From Streptomyces sp. MMG1533 (GTDB lineage: Bacteria; Actinomycetota; Actinomycetes; Streptomycetales; Streptomycetaceae), in NCBI RefSeq assembly GCF_001279775.1, contig NZ_LGDG01000233.1, forward strand, positions 5,707 to 69,706: a stretch of 64,000 nt of DNA, in the 5' to 3' direction. The notes under the pieces were generated by a model. It made no database searches and was not told where the DNA came from. It was given only the letters and a program-made list of their open reading frames with translations. How positions within the stretch are numbered: position 1 is the stretch's first letter; each line of letters opens with the position of its first letter. Positions 36,403 to 44,556 of this stretch are shown in pieces. Position numbers and translations under genes: made by a program.

Positions 36403-38729
36403 TGACCATGCGTGCGCCTGCTCGGCGGAGAACCGGGGCGGGCCCCAGGCCGCGTCCACGCATCCTGCTGATGCTGGTCCTGATCGCGGCCGCGATGCCG
36501 GTGCGCATCGCCAGTTCAGTGCCGGGGATCAAGTCGGTCTCCGTCCTGGATGTTCTGCTGGGTGTCGTTGCGCTGACGCTTTTCCTCGACAGTGCCTTCA
36601 AGCCGCTGGACATCGGCTATCGGAAGCTTTTCGTCCTGTTGTGCATCCCGGCGGTCATCTGCGGCATGTCGATGCTGTGGACGCAGGACCCGCAGGCGAC
36701 GCTCCGTGCCACGATCGTTTATGTGGAAGGCATCGTCGCCTACCTTTTCGTCGTGCGGGAGCTGAGTGGAGTCCCGCCCGGCCGGGCCATGACGTATATC
36801 AAGCGCTACAGCTATCTGCTCATCGTTCCCGCCGTTTTCCTCCTGCTGAAGGTTCCCGGCTTCGGTCCCGAGGAGGCCGGGCTCCTCCGCGATTCCGATC
36901 GGTATCTTTCGTACTACACCAGGCTCTCTCACCCCGCCCTGGGGCCGTCCAACAATCTCGCCACTGTGCTGGCCTTCTTCGTCCCCCTCCTGCTGTACTG
37001 GGGCCATGTGCGGCACGATCGACGGTTCACCCGGGCCGGATGCGTCGCGCTCGTCGCGGTCGTCTGCACCTTTTCGCGCGGGGTCATTCTCGGACTTCTG
37101 ACGGCAGCGGTGCTCGCGGGCCTGGGGAGCGTCGTCAGAAGGCGGCGCTTCGGAAGTCGGATATCCGGAAAGATCGTCGCTGCCGTCGCGTCGGTCGCCG
37201 TAGCCGTGGTGCTGCTGTATCAGCTGAATCCGGACACCCGTGAATTCTCCGGAAGCCGGTTCAGCCTGACCAACGTTTTCATCCGTTCCCAATTCGCGGT
37301 CGAGGCGATCGAAAAGATCGCTGCGCGGCCGTTCCTCGGTTATGGCGGGGGAACGGCGCCCGATGGGTTCTGGGATCTGGCGCATGTCCACAATACGTAT
37401 CTCCAGCAGATGGTGTTCTTCGGTGTCCTGCTGGGTGTCTGCCTCTCAGTCGCGTTGATCGGGACGGCCGTCTTCTTCTTCTCCCGGTGGCGCACGAGCC
37501 GGGTGGCCCGGGTCGTCGGCTTCACGCTCATCGCCCAGCTCTTCGTCTTCGCGGTCGAGTCGAGCTTCGAGGGCACGGTCCTTCGCGTGCTGTTCTACCT
37601 CTCCATCGGTCTTGCCACCGCGGTGGTCCGCGCATCCGAGACGTGCCAGGCAAAGACGCATCAGCCCGAGCCGATCGGACACCCGATCCGTGGCGTGGCA
37701 CCCGGCCTCGCAGGTGGGTTCACCGGCGAGCTCAGCCGCGAACGAAGCCATCCCCGCGGGAGATCCGCCCTGCGGCACGAACTCGTGATCTGCACCAGGA
37801 ACCGAGTGGACGACTTCCGCCGGTGTCTGGATTCCGTCGCCGCACAGTCCGGACTGCCCGACGGTGTGATCGTCGTGGACAGCAGCGACACGGACGCCAC
37901 GCGCCGCGTGACCGAGGCCTTCGCCGACGGGACGGGCCTTGCCGTGCGGTACGTCCGGACCGTCCCGGGTCTCGCTCTGCAACGCAACGTGGGGCTCGAC
38001 CACCTCGCCGCGTCGACGGACGTGGTGCACTTCTTCGACGACGACACCGTTCTCGACCCAGGTTGTCTGCGCGAGATACTGGCGGTGTTCGAGACCCGGC
38101 CGGACGTCGGTGGCGTCGGTGGACGCGACGTGAGACTGCCGGAGCCCGACCCGGCCTGGTACCCGTGCCTCTTCCTGCTCGACAGCCGTCGGCAGGGCGT
38201 CCTCATGCGCTCCGGAGTCAACGCGCCGAGTGCCACCGGGGACAGCGAACGGCTGGTGGACTGGTTGTCCGGATGCTCGATGTCCTACCGCTGCCGGATC
38301 ATCGGCGGGATGCGCTTCGACGAGAGCCTCGGTGGCGTCGGACCCGCGCAGGACGTGGACTTCGCCGCGCGCGTCGCGGAACGGACGCGGCTGGTCTGGA
38401 CACCCCCGGCCCGGCTGGAGCGCCGGCTCTCACCGGTCGACCGCGACGACGCGGCGATGACGCTCCGTCGCACGATCCGTGGCAGGTGGCGGCTCGCCCG
38501 TGACCACGTGGGAGCGGTGAACCGGGCGGCCGTGATCTACGGGGTCTCCGGCGAGTTCCTCACCTCGGTACTCCTGGCGGTGCGTTCCCGGTCCAGGCTC
38601 TACGGGCGGCTCGGCGTCGCCGGCGCGTCCGGGGCAGGCGATCGTGCCCACCCCGGCACACCGGAGGTCCTCGCTGATCCAGCTGACACAAGACGGCCGA
38701 GCCACGCTCACCGCCGCGCCCGCCCGTGA
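36402..38729 (+). CDS. Fused O-antigen polymerase (Wzy)-like protein and GT2 glycosyltransferase
   Basis: The 775-residue protein has two parts. Residues 1 to about 430 hold ten or more membrane helices (LLMLVLIAAAMPVRIASS onwards) with the large periplasmic loop and PFLGYGGGTAPDGFWDLAHVHNTYLQQM typical of Wzy/WaaL proteins. Residues about 457-700 are a GT2 enzyme: LVICTRNRVDDFRRCLDSVA, VVDSSDTDATRR, the metal-binding FFDDDT and WLSGCSMSYRCRIIGGM. Wzy polymerises lipid-linked repeats outside the membrane, while GT2 domains work inside, so the GT domain probably hangs from the last helix on the cytoplasmic side. I see no frame break between the parts. The gene starts in the stop codon of the 53-residue ORF. 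Confidence 0.82.
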   Translation: MTMRAPARRRTGAGPRPRPRILLMLVLIAAAMPVRIASSVPGIKSVSVLDVLLGVVALTLFLDSAFKPLDIGYRKLFVLLCIPAVICGMSMLWTQDPQATLRATIVYVEGIVAYLFVVRELSGVPPGRAMTYIKRYSYLLIVPAVFLLLKVPGFGPEEAGLLRDSDRYLSYYTRLSHPALGPSNNLATVLAFFVPLLLYWGHVRHDRRFTRAGCVALVAVVCTFSRGVILGLLTAAVLAGLGSVVRRRRFGSRISGKIVAAVASVAVAVVLLYQLNPDTREFSGSRFSLTNVFIRSQFAVEAIEKIAARPFLGYGGGTAPDGFWDLAHVHNTYLQQMVFFGVLLGVCLSVALIGTAVFFFSRWRTSRVARVVGFTLIAQLFVFAVESSFEGTVLRVLFYLSIGLATAVVRASETCQAKTHQPEPIGHPIRGVAPGLAGGFTGELSRERSHPRGRSALRHELVICTRNRVDDFRRCLDSVAAQSGLPDGVIVVDSSDTDATRRVTEAFADGTGLAVRYVRTVPGLALQRNVGLDHLAASTDVVHFFDDDTVLDPGCLREILAVFETRPDVGGVGGRDVRLPEPDPAWYPCLFLLDSRRQGVLMRSGVNAPSATGDSERLVDWLSGCSMSYRCRIIGGMRFDESLGGVGPAQDVDFAARVAERTRLVWTPPARLERRLSPVDRDDAAMTLRRTIRGRWRLARDHVGAVNRAAVIYGVSGEFLTSVLLAVRSRSRLYGRLGVAGASGAGDRAHPGTPEVLADPADTRRPSHAHRRARP

Positions 38730-38908
38730 GCACACAACTCTTCGACCCCGTGGATGTGAGCGGCGGTGTCGCTCGGTGCCCCTTCCACGGAGTTCTACGC
38801 AACGACGTCACGGCGGCGGCGCGCCCGGCCGCGCCGCCCTCCGGTGGAAGGACCCGCGACACGAGGGCGCACCGGCGTTCCCGTCACCCCGCCGCGCATA
38901 ACGTCTGA
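38726..38908 (+). CDS. Small ORF of doubtful status
   Basis: A GTG start overlapping the Wzy-GT2 stop (GTGA) opens a 60-codon frame (STQLFDPVDVSGGVARCPFH, then Arg/Ala-rich sequence). The overlap is typical of real coupled genes, but the second half looks like random GC-rich sequence and no family is recognised. It may be a decayed gene start filling the gap before the methyltransferase. Confidence 0.25.
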   Translation: MSTQLFDPVDVSGGVARCPFHGVLRNDVTAAARPAAPPSGGRTRDTRAHRRSRHPAAHNV

Positions 38909-38912
38909 CGTC

Positions 38913-39671
38913 ATGTCATGGAAAAGAAGGGCCAACGCGGCACTGCGGCGACGCACGGGCTTCGAGGTCCGGCGGGTGTCCCGGTCCGCCGCGCCCGACT
39001 ACCCCGCCGACTACGACGAAGAGGCGAAAGCGGTGATCACGGCCGTCCGGCCGTACACCATGACGCCTCCCGAGCGGGTCAACGCGCTCATTCTGGCGAC
39101 CCGGTACGTCGTGCGCCACCGCATCCCGGGCGCGGTGGTGGAGTGCGGGGTCTGGCGGGGCGGCAGCATGCACGCCGTGGCGCACACCCTTCTCTCGCTC
39201 GGCGCCGCCGACCGCGACCTGTACCTGTTCGACACCTTCGAGGGCATGCCGCCGCCCACCGAGTACGACCGCAGACACGACGGGGAGCCGGCCGCCCGCC
39301 TGCTCGCGGACTCGGACCGGGACAGTCTGATCCGGGCCGTGGCGGGCCTCGAAGACGTCAAGTCGGCCTTCGCGCCGATCCCGTACTCGAAGGAGCGGAT
39401 CCACTATGTGCAGGGCCTGGTCGAGGAGACCGTGCCCGAGCGCGCGCCCGAGCAGATCGCGATCCTGCGCCTGGACACGGACTGGTACACCTCCACCCGG
39501 CACGAACTGGAGCACCTGTATCCGCGCCTGGCTTCCGGCGGCGTCCTGCTCATCGACGACTACGGCACCTGGCAGGGGTCACGCAGGGCGGTGGACGAGT
39601 TCCTGGAACGGACCGGGGAACGGCTGCTGTTGCTGCGGATGGACGAGGGGCGGGTCGCGGTCAAGCCGTGA
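38913..39671 (+). CDS. TylF/MycF-type SAM-dependent O-methyltransferase
   Basis: The 252-residue protein matches the macrocin O-methyltransferase family: MTPPERVNALILATRYV, the SAM-binding VVECGVWRGGSMHAVAHTLL, LYLFDTFEGMPPPTEYD, AILRLDTDWYTSTRHELEHLYP and the metal-site GGVLLIDDYGTWQGSRRAVDE. Family members methylate a sugar hydroxyl with Mg2+, so it may add a methoxy group to a repeat-unit sugar. The ATG at 38913 starts MSWKRRANAALRRR; the ATG at 38918 is out of frame. It is the last plus-strand gene before the convergent wzx gene. Confidence 0.87.
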   Translation: MSWKRRANAALRRRTGFEVRRVSRSAAPDYPADYDEEAKAVITAVRPYTMTPPERVNALILATRYVVRHRIPGAVVECGVWRGGSMHAVAHTLLSLGAADRDLYLFDTFEGMPPPTEYDRRHDGEPAARLLADSDRDSLIRAVAGLEDVKSAFAPIPYSKERIHYVQGLVEETVPERAPEQIAILRLDTDWYTSTRHELEHLYPRLASGGVLLIDDYGTWQGSRRAVDEFLERTGERLLLLRMDEGRVAVKP

Positions 39672-39759
39672 AGCTCCCGGGCGCCCGCAGTGATACGGCA
39701 CACCGAACTCGGCGTCGGGCGCCCCGCTTCGTGCAACGCCTCGGGGGCTCCGCCGCCGC

Positions 39760-41256
39760 TCACTGCTCCCCCTCCCGCCGGGGGCGCGACAGTGCGGCAC
39801 GTACCGAGCCCGCGGCGAAACCGTACGTCTGCCGCACCAGCCGCCGGTTCGCCACGGTCATGCCGACCGCGAAGAGCACGGCGGAACAGCCGCCGCCGGC
39901 GATGCCCGACCACAAGGTGCCGCCGCCGCGTGCGGCCACCGCCCAGCCGAGGGCGGACGAGCCCACCCCGATGAGGACGGGGGCGAGAAGCGGGCGGAAC
40001 AGGCTGACCGGGAGCCGGCGGGTGGTCGCCCGGCCGAGCACCGTGGCCTCGACGACCGCGGACGCGAACCAGCCCAGGCCGACGGAAGCCACGCCGAGCG
40101 GTGCGAGCAGCGGCAGGGTGACGGCGAACCAGGTCACGGCCTGTAGGAGGCTCGCCCGCAGCACGGCCTGCACGTCGCCGATCGCGTAGAGGTATCCCTG
40201 GGTGGCCACCGAGACCGCCCCGCCGACAGCCAGCCCCAGACACGCCCCGGGGACGACCATGGCGGCGTCCCGCCATTGGGTGCCGAAGAGACCGGGCACC
40301 AGCCCCGGAGCGGAGCCGGCGAGCGTGGTCAGGACGAAGCCCATGCCCACCGAGGTGATGTCGACGGCCTCTTGGACCAGTCGCCTCGTGTGTGTCTCGT
40401 CGGCGGACAGCCGGGACATCGTGGGGAACGAGACCCGCCACAACGACTGGAGAATCAGGTACGGCATCTCCATCAGCCGTTTGGCGAGAGCCCACAGGCC
40501 GAGCTGCGTGACCCCGCCGACTGCGGCGATGCACAGATTGAGCGTCTGGTCGCGCAGCAGCCAGGTCGCGTTGACTGCCTGGAACCGCAGGCCGAATCCG
40601 ATGAGCGGCTTGATGAGACCGAACGCCGGCAGTGGCCGCACCAGGCCGGCGGGACATACGAACGCCATCACCACCGCCCCGGTCAGGGCACGGACCACGG
40701 TCGCAGTGGCGAGCCCCCACACGCCGAATCCGGCCACCACGGTGCCGATGGCCCATCCCTGGAAGCACAGCACCTGGGACATCTCCACCGCCACGAGCCG
40801 GCGGTAGAGCAGGGCCCGCTCCAGCAGGATGCGGCCCGGGAACTGGAGGGCGACGAACGGCATGGAGGCGACCATGACGGCGGTCACCCAGCCGACCCGG
40901 CCGAGCGGGACCGCCACCGCCGCGGCGATCGCCGTCATCGCCAGCGTCCCGCCGAGCTGGAGCGCGCTCAAGGCGCCGAGTTCGTCGGCGCTCGGGGGCT
41001 CCTTGCGCCGGATGAGCCCGGCGCCGAGGCCGCCGTCGGAGACCAGCCCGGCGAACAGCACGAACGACATGCCGATGGCGACCAAGCCGAAGTCGTGGGG
41101 GTCCAGCAGCCGGGCTACGACCACGTTCCCGGCGAACCCCAGCAGGAGGATCACCAGGCCGCGGGTGCTGACGACGAAGACGCCCGCTTTGGCGCGCCGC
41201 TTCAGCTCACTGTCCGAGAGGTCCTCGTCCTCACCGTGTGTCTGCCCGGCATTCAT
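39760..41256 (-). CDS. Polysaccharide flippase (Wzx, MATE/MVF-type)
   Basis: The 498-residue membrane protein has about 12-14 helices. After a polar N terminus (GEDEDLSDSELKRRAKAGV) it reads STRGLVILLLGFAGNVVVARLLDPHDFGLVAIGMSF, the family's usual first two helices, and later LWALAKRLMEMPYLILQSLWRVSFPTMSRL. It should flip the completed lipid-linked repeat to the outer face for Wzy. The open frame runs upstream across the GT8 gene, but the ATG at 41254-41256 gives the family N terminus. It follows the GT8 gene by 8 nt on the same strand, so the two share a promoter. Confidence 0.88.
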   Translation of the reverse strand: MNAGQTHGEDEDLSDSELKRRAKAGVFVVSTRGLVILLLGFAGNVVVARLLDPHDFGLVAIGMSFVLFAGLVSDGGLGAGLIRRKEPPSADELGALSALQLGGTLAMTAIAAAVAVPLGRVGWVTAVMVASMPFVALQFPGRILLERALLYRRLVAVEMSQVLCFQGWAIGTVVAGFGVWGLATATVVRALTGAVVMAFVCPAGLVRPLPAFGLIKPLIGFGLRFQAVNATWLLRDQTLNLCIAAVGGVTQLGLWALAKRLMEMPYLILQSLWRVSFPTMSRLSADETHTRRLVQEAVDITSVGMGFVLTTLAGSAPGLVPGLFGTQWRDAAMVVPGACLGLAVGGAVSVATQGYLYAIGDVQAVLRASLLQAVTWFAVTLPLLAPLGVASVGLGWFASAVVEATVLGRATTRRLPVSLFRPLLAPVLIGVGSSALGWAVAARGGGTLWSGIAGGGCSAVLFAVGMTVANRRLVRQTYGFAAGSVRAALSRPRREGEQ

Positions 41257-41264
41257 GCCGGGCT

Positions 41265-42269
41265 TCAGTGGGCGGCTTGCCGTGAACGCCAACGGGCCAG
41301 CCGCGTCCTGATGCCGAACCGGCCGAGCTGGCGGCGGCCGTGGTCGTGGACGAAGGTCACCGCGTCGGCCCGGCGTCGGTCGAGGGCGGCGGCCGGCCCC
41401 TCGCGCAGCCGGAGCGGCAAGGTCCGCGGGTCCAGTCGGAGGGCGACGTCGGGCGCCAGCAGCAGCCGCGTCATGAGCGTGGAGTAGAGGGTGTCCCGGG
41501 TCGCTTTGAGCCACGGTTTGGCCAGCACGTGATGGAGCAGGAACGGCTCGGTTCCGTCGGCGTAACGGCAGGTCAGACGCTGTTGGTCCGCCAGTGTCAG
41601 CCCCGGGAACGGCGGATGGGGAGCCAACCGGTGGTCCATGACGACCAGTTCGCCGGGCTCGAACCGGGCGGCGAGCACCGCGTTGAGCACGTCCTGGTCG
41701 GCGAAGTAGAAGGGGTCGTCCAGGGTGGCCTTGCCGTATCTGCTGTGCGCGATGCCGATGGTCCGCTGGCCCTTGGTCCACGGTGGCAGCAGCCGGTCGG
41801 TCAGGGCGTGTGGGAAGGCGACGAATCCCGCGTTCAGATAGGGCTGGCGGTGCAGGGGGCCGAGGCCGAGGGTGGTCTCCCACTCGGGGTGGAAGCGATC
41901 GCTGTTGGGCAGGCAGTCGACGAACGCCACGATCTGCCCTCGCCGCACCGTCTCGGTGATCTCCGTCAGCGGCCGGGTGACGATGATGTCCGAGTCGATG
42001 AGGACCATCACGTCCGCCGGGCGCTGCTGGGGACCGTAGGGGGCGAGGAACACCGCGGGCATGTCGGGTGACGGCGGTTCCACGAGGGTGACGTGGCCCG
42101 CGAGCAGGTCCCGCTGCTCGGGTGACAGGCCGATGTCCACGACGATCAGGGGTTCGTCGTGGCCCGTCAGCCGCAGCGAGTTGAGCAGCGCCACCAGCCC
42201 CGGGAAGAACCGCCGGTCGGCGACTGTGTAGAACGCGGTGCCCGGTAGTGACGCAGGGGAGTCAGCCAT
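41265..42269 (-). CDS. Glycosyltransferase, GT8-like
   Basis: The 334-residue protein has GTAFYTVADRRFFPGLVALLNSLRL at its N terminus and a DxD metal site in VMVLIDSDIIVTRPL (residues about 88-102). QPYLNAGFVAFPH and DQDVLNAVLAARF follow, as in GT8 retaining galactosyl/glucosyl transferases. It should act in the cytoplasm on the lipid-linked glycan. A -10 box TAGAAT (42276-42281 on the minus strand) ends 6 nt before the ATG, so its mRNA is predicted to be leaderless. It is first in a two-gene operon with wzx. Confidence 0.82.
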   Translation of the reverse strand: MADSPASLPGTAFYTVADRRFFPGLVALLNSLRLTGHDEPLIVVDIGLSPEQRDLLAGHVTLVEPPSPDMPAVFLAPYGPQQRPADVMVLIDSDIIVTRPLTEITETVRRGQIVAFVDCLPNSDRFHPEWETTLGLGPLHRQPYLNAGFVAFPHALTDRLLPPWTKGQRTIGIAHSRYGKATLDDPFYFADQDVLNAVLAARFEPGELVVMDHRLAPHPPFPGLTLADQQRLTCRYADGTEPFLLHHVLAKPWLKATRDTLYSTLMTRLLLAPDVALRLDPRTLPLRLREGPAAALDRRRADAVTFVHDHGRRQLGRFGIRTRLARWRSRQAAH

Positions 42270-42323
42270 GATCCTATTCTAGGGCGATATGCACGTACTG
42301 TCCTGTATGCCTAGGATTGCATC
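42270..42323. promoter_or_regulatory. Divergent, apparently leaderless promoter pair
   Basis: On the minus strand TAGAAT (42276-42281) lies 6 nt before the GT8 ATG. On the plus strand TAGGAT (42312-42317) lies 6 nt before the GTG at 42324. Transcription starting 7 nt after each -10 would begin on the start codon itself. The whole divergent region is 54 nt and neither side has a Shine-Dalgarno sequence. -35 boxes are weak (ATGCAC at 42289-42294 for the plus side). Confidence 0.6.
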
Positions 42324-43169
42324 GTGCCTATCGAACGGGTCGTCGCGTACCGCTTTCATCGCGACCCCCTGGTAAGCCGGGCCCGTGTCAGACTCCTCCG
42401 CCGGCTCAACCCCGGTGTGCCCGTGCACGGAATCTTCGGCGGCGCGGGCGGTATGCGCGGCGCCTCCTTCCAACTGGCCGGCAGGCGGGCACTCGGGCTC
42501 GACTCCCTGTACACCTCCCGTCGCAGCGGCCACTGGAACTGGAAGAACGGCGACCTGGTGCTGCTGGACTGGTACCGCGAGGCCGGCCACCGGCTGTCCT
42601 TCGACGTCCTCCATCTCGTCGAGTGGGACCTGCTGCTGGCGGAGCCTTTGGAGCGGCTCTACGCGACGGTGCCCGCGGACGCCGTCGGCCTCACCGCCCT
42701 GACGCCGCTGAGTGTCATCGGTGAGGACTGGCGCTGGCTCGCCGGGCGGGACGAGGCGCGGGAGTGGCACGAACTCCTGGCCTACGCCCGCACCGGCTTC
42801 GGCTATGACGGGACCCCGTACGGCTGCCTGGGCATCGGACCCTGCTTCCCCCGGGCCTTCCTGCACGACTACGCCGCCGCCGACCCGCCGGACCTCGGCA
42901 ACGACGAGCTCCGCTATCCGCTGTTCGCGCAGCTCCTGGGGCATCCGGTGGCCGAGACCGGATTCCGGCGCGCCTGGCACTCCCCGGACGAGGACCGGTA
43001 CTTCAACGCTGTGGGGGCGGGCGTCGACCCGGACACGGTCGCCGCCGAACTGGCGAAGCCGGACGGCCGCCGCGCCTTCCACCCGGCCCGCGCGCCCATG
43101 CGCGGACTGCGGCCCCCGGCGCCGGGCCCGTGGGATGCCGTGCGGCGGCCGGGGAACGGCCGTAGCTGA
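42324..43169 (+). CDS. Uncharacterised EPS-locus protein, possible glycosyltransferase-A fold
   Basis: The 281-residue protein starts at a GTG supported by the leaderless promoter geometry. Visible blocks are ERVVAYRFHRDPLVSRARVR, VPVHGIFGGAGG, LVLLDWYREAGHRLSFDVLH, LVEWDLLLAEPLERLY and LGNDELRYPLFAQLLGHPV. The order of a short Rossmann-like start, an acidic VEWD segment in the middle and NDE further on recalls GT-A enzymes, but no classical DxD is seen and I do not recognise a family. No membrane helix is present. It stands alone between the GT8/wzx pair and the next promoter. Confidence 0.6.
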   Translation: MPIERVVAYRFHRDPLVSRARVRLLRRLNPGVPVHGIFGGAGGMRGASFQLAGRRALGLDSLYTSRRSGHWNWKNGDLVLLDWYREAGHRLSFDVLHLVEWDLLLAEPLERLYATVPADAVGLTALTPLSVIGEDWRWLAGRDEAREWHELLAYARTGFGYDGTPYGCLGIGPCFPRAFLHDYAAADPPDLGNDELRYPLFAQLLGHPVAETGFRRAWHSPDEDRYFNAVGAGVDPDTVAAELAKPDGRRAFHPARAPMRGLRPPAPGPWDAVRRPGNGRS

Positions 43170-43412
43170 CGGGACGCCGGCCCCGTTCCCTGACCGTCCC
43201 GGAGAAGTGCTGGCCGACGCGCTTCGGCACCACGACACGCACACCCCGGACATGCCCGCCAACGGGCGGTCTCGGCGCGGTGATTCAACCAGTACCAGTG
43301 CGGTCGCCATTGCGGCGAACGGCATTCACGATGCCGGTGGCGTGGGAGTCGGGCTGAATCACGGGATCAAGACCCCCGTCACCGGATCCGACAGCTCCTC
43401 CCGCCCGTGCGG
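43170..43412. other. Intergenic stretch upstream of EPS promoter copy 2
   Basis: No gene is supported on either strand. The DNA is less GC-rich from about 43280 (GATTCAACCAGTACCAGTG) and contains no strong hairpin. It ends in the promoter/operator at 43413. Confidence 0.5.
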
Positions 43413-43466
43413 TTGTCCCTCACCCGCCGATGTGTCTAAAATGTACGTATACGTCGTAAATTTACG
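43413..43466 (+). promoter_or_regulatory. EPS promoter plus conserved operator, copy 2
   Basis: The -35 is TTGTCC (43413-43418), the spacer is 17 bp and the -10 is CTAAAA (43436-43441). The 24-bp element is at 43443-43466: GTACGTATAC, GTC, then GTAAATTTACG. It differs from copy 1 at one position. The GTG of the next gene is 26 nt after the element with GGGGGTGAGG as ribosome site. Confidence 0.7.
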
Positions 43467-43491
43467 GTCGCATCCCTGGGGGTGAGGATCT

Positions 43492-44556
43492 GTGGATCAC
43501 AGCTCGGACTTCTTCGCGGTCACCCCTTACGGCCGGGGAGCAGGAAGCTCCCGCGTCCGCGTCTTCGAGTGGCTGGACCGCATCGGCACGGACTTCACCG
43601 TCGGCAGCTACCTGTCGTTGCCCGACGCCTCCGCCTCCCGGCTCGTGCGTCACCCGGTATCCCTGACCCGGGCGGAACTGCGGCTGAGGGCCATCGGGAG
43701 CGCCCGGCCCCGCAGGCTGCTGCTGCATCGGGAAGCCTCGCCGCTCAGCCGTGGCTGGTGGGAGCGACGGCTGCTGAGAAGCGCGGAGTTCGCCGTGTAC
43801 GACTTCGACGACGCCCTGCAGTGGGACCGCGGCGAGGGCGGACTCGCCCGCAGGCTGGCCCCCAAGGCGGGCAAGGCGCGGGTGGCCGTCCACCACGCGG
43901 ACCGGGTGATCGCGGGTAACGCCGTCCTGGCGGACTGGGCCTCCCGGTTCCAGCGGGACGTGGTGGTGATTCCGAGCTGCGTGGCTCTGGAGGACTACGA
44001 GGGCAAGACCTCGTACGCGCTGCACGACCCGCCGCGCCTCGGCTGGATCGGCTCGCCCCACAACGAGGCGTGCCTGGAGCTGATCGCCGTCGCGCTCACC
44101 GAGGTCCACCGGCGGACCGGTGCGCGGCTGACGCTCGTCGGCACGACCACGCCGTCCCTCGGAGTCCTGGAGTCCTTCATCGACCGGATCGCATGGAGTC
44201 CGGACAGCCAGCGGACAGCGCTGGCCGCCATGGACATCGGACTCATGCCGCTCCCGGCGACCTCCTACAGCCTCGGCAAGTGCGGTTACAAACTGCTCCA
44301 GTACGCCGCGGCGGGACTGCCCGCCGTGGCCACCCCGCTGGGCGTCAACGCCGACCTGCTGTCCGAGTTCGGCATGCCCGCGGCACAGACCCAGGACGAC
44401 TGGACGACCGCGATACTCGGCCTGATCGCTTCCTCGGCAGCCACCCGGGGACGGCTCGGAGCGGGCGCCCGGGAGATCACCGGCCAAAAGTACTCGTACG
44501 ACGCATGGCTGCCCCGGTGGTCGGCGGCCCTGGAACTCGGGACGGTGTCCCGATGA
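43492..44556 (+). CDS. Glycosyltransferase, GT4-like
   Basis: The 354-residue protein begins DHSSDFFAVTPYGRGAGSSR and contains PPRLGWIGSPHNEACLELIA, ARLTLVGTTTPSLG, ALAAMDIGLMPLPATSYSLGK and CGYKLLQYAAAGLPAVATPLG. This last block is the sugar-nucleotide-binding region of GT-B retaining enzymes. It should extend the lipid-linked oligosaccharide in the cytoplasm. The GTG start is preceded by a good ribosome site 26 nt below operator copy 2. Its stop overlaps the next ATG by 4 nt (ATGA), and four genes follow in coupled order. Confidence 0.83.
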   Translation: MDHSSDFFAVTPYGRGAGSSRVRVFEWLDRIGTDFTVGSYLSLPDASASRLVRHPVSLTRAELRLRAIGSARPRRLLLHREASPLSRGWWERRLLRSAEFAVYDFDDALQWDRGEGGLARRLAPKAGKARVAVHHADRVIAGNAVLADWASRFQRDVVVIPSCVALEDYEGKTSYALHDPPRLGWIGSPHNEACLELIAVALTEVHRRTGARLTLVGTTTPSLGVLESFIDRIAWSPDSQRTALAAMDIGLMPLPATSYSLGKCGYKLLQYAAAGLPAVATPLGVNADLLSEFGMPAAQTQDDWTTAILGLIASSAATRGRLGAGAREITGQKYSYDAWLPRWSAALELGTVSR

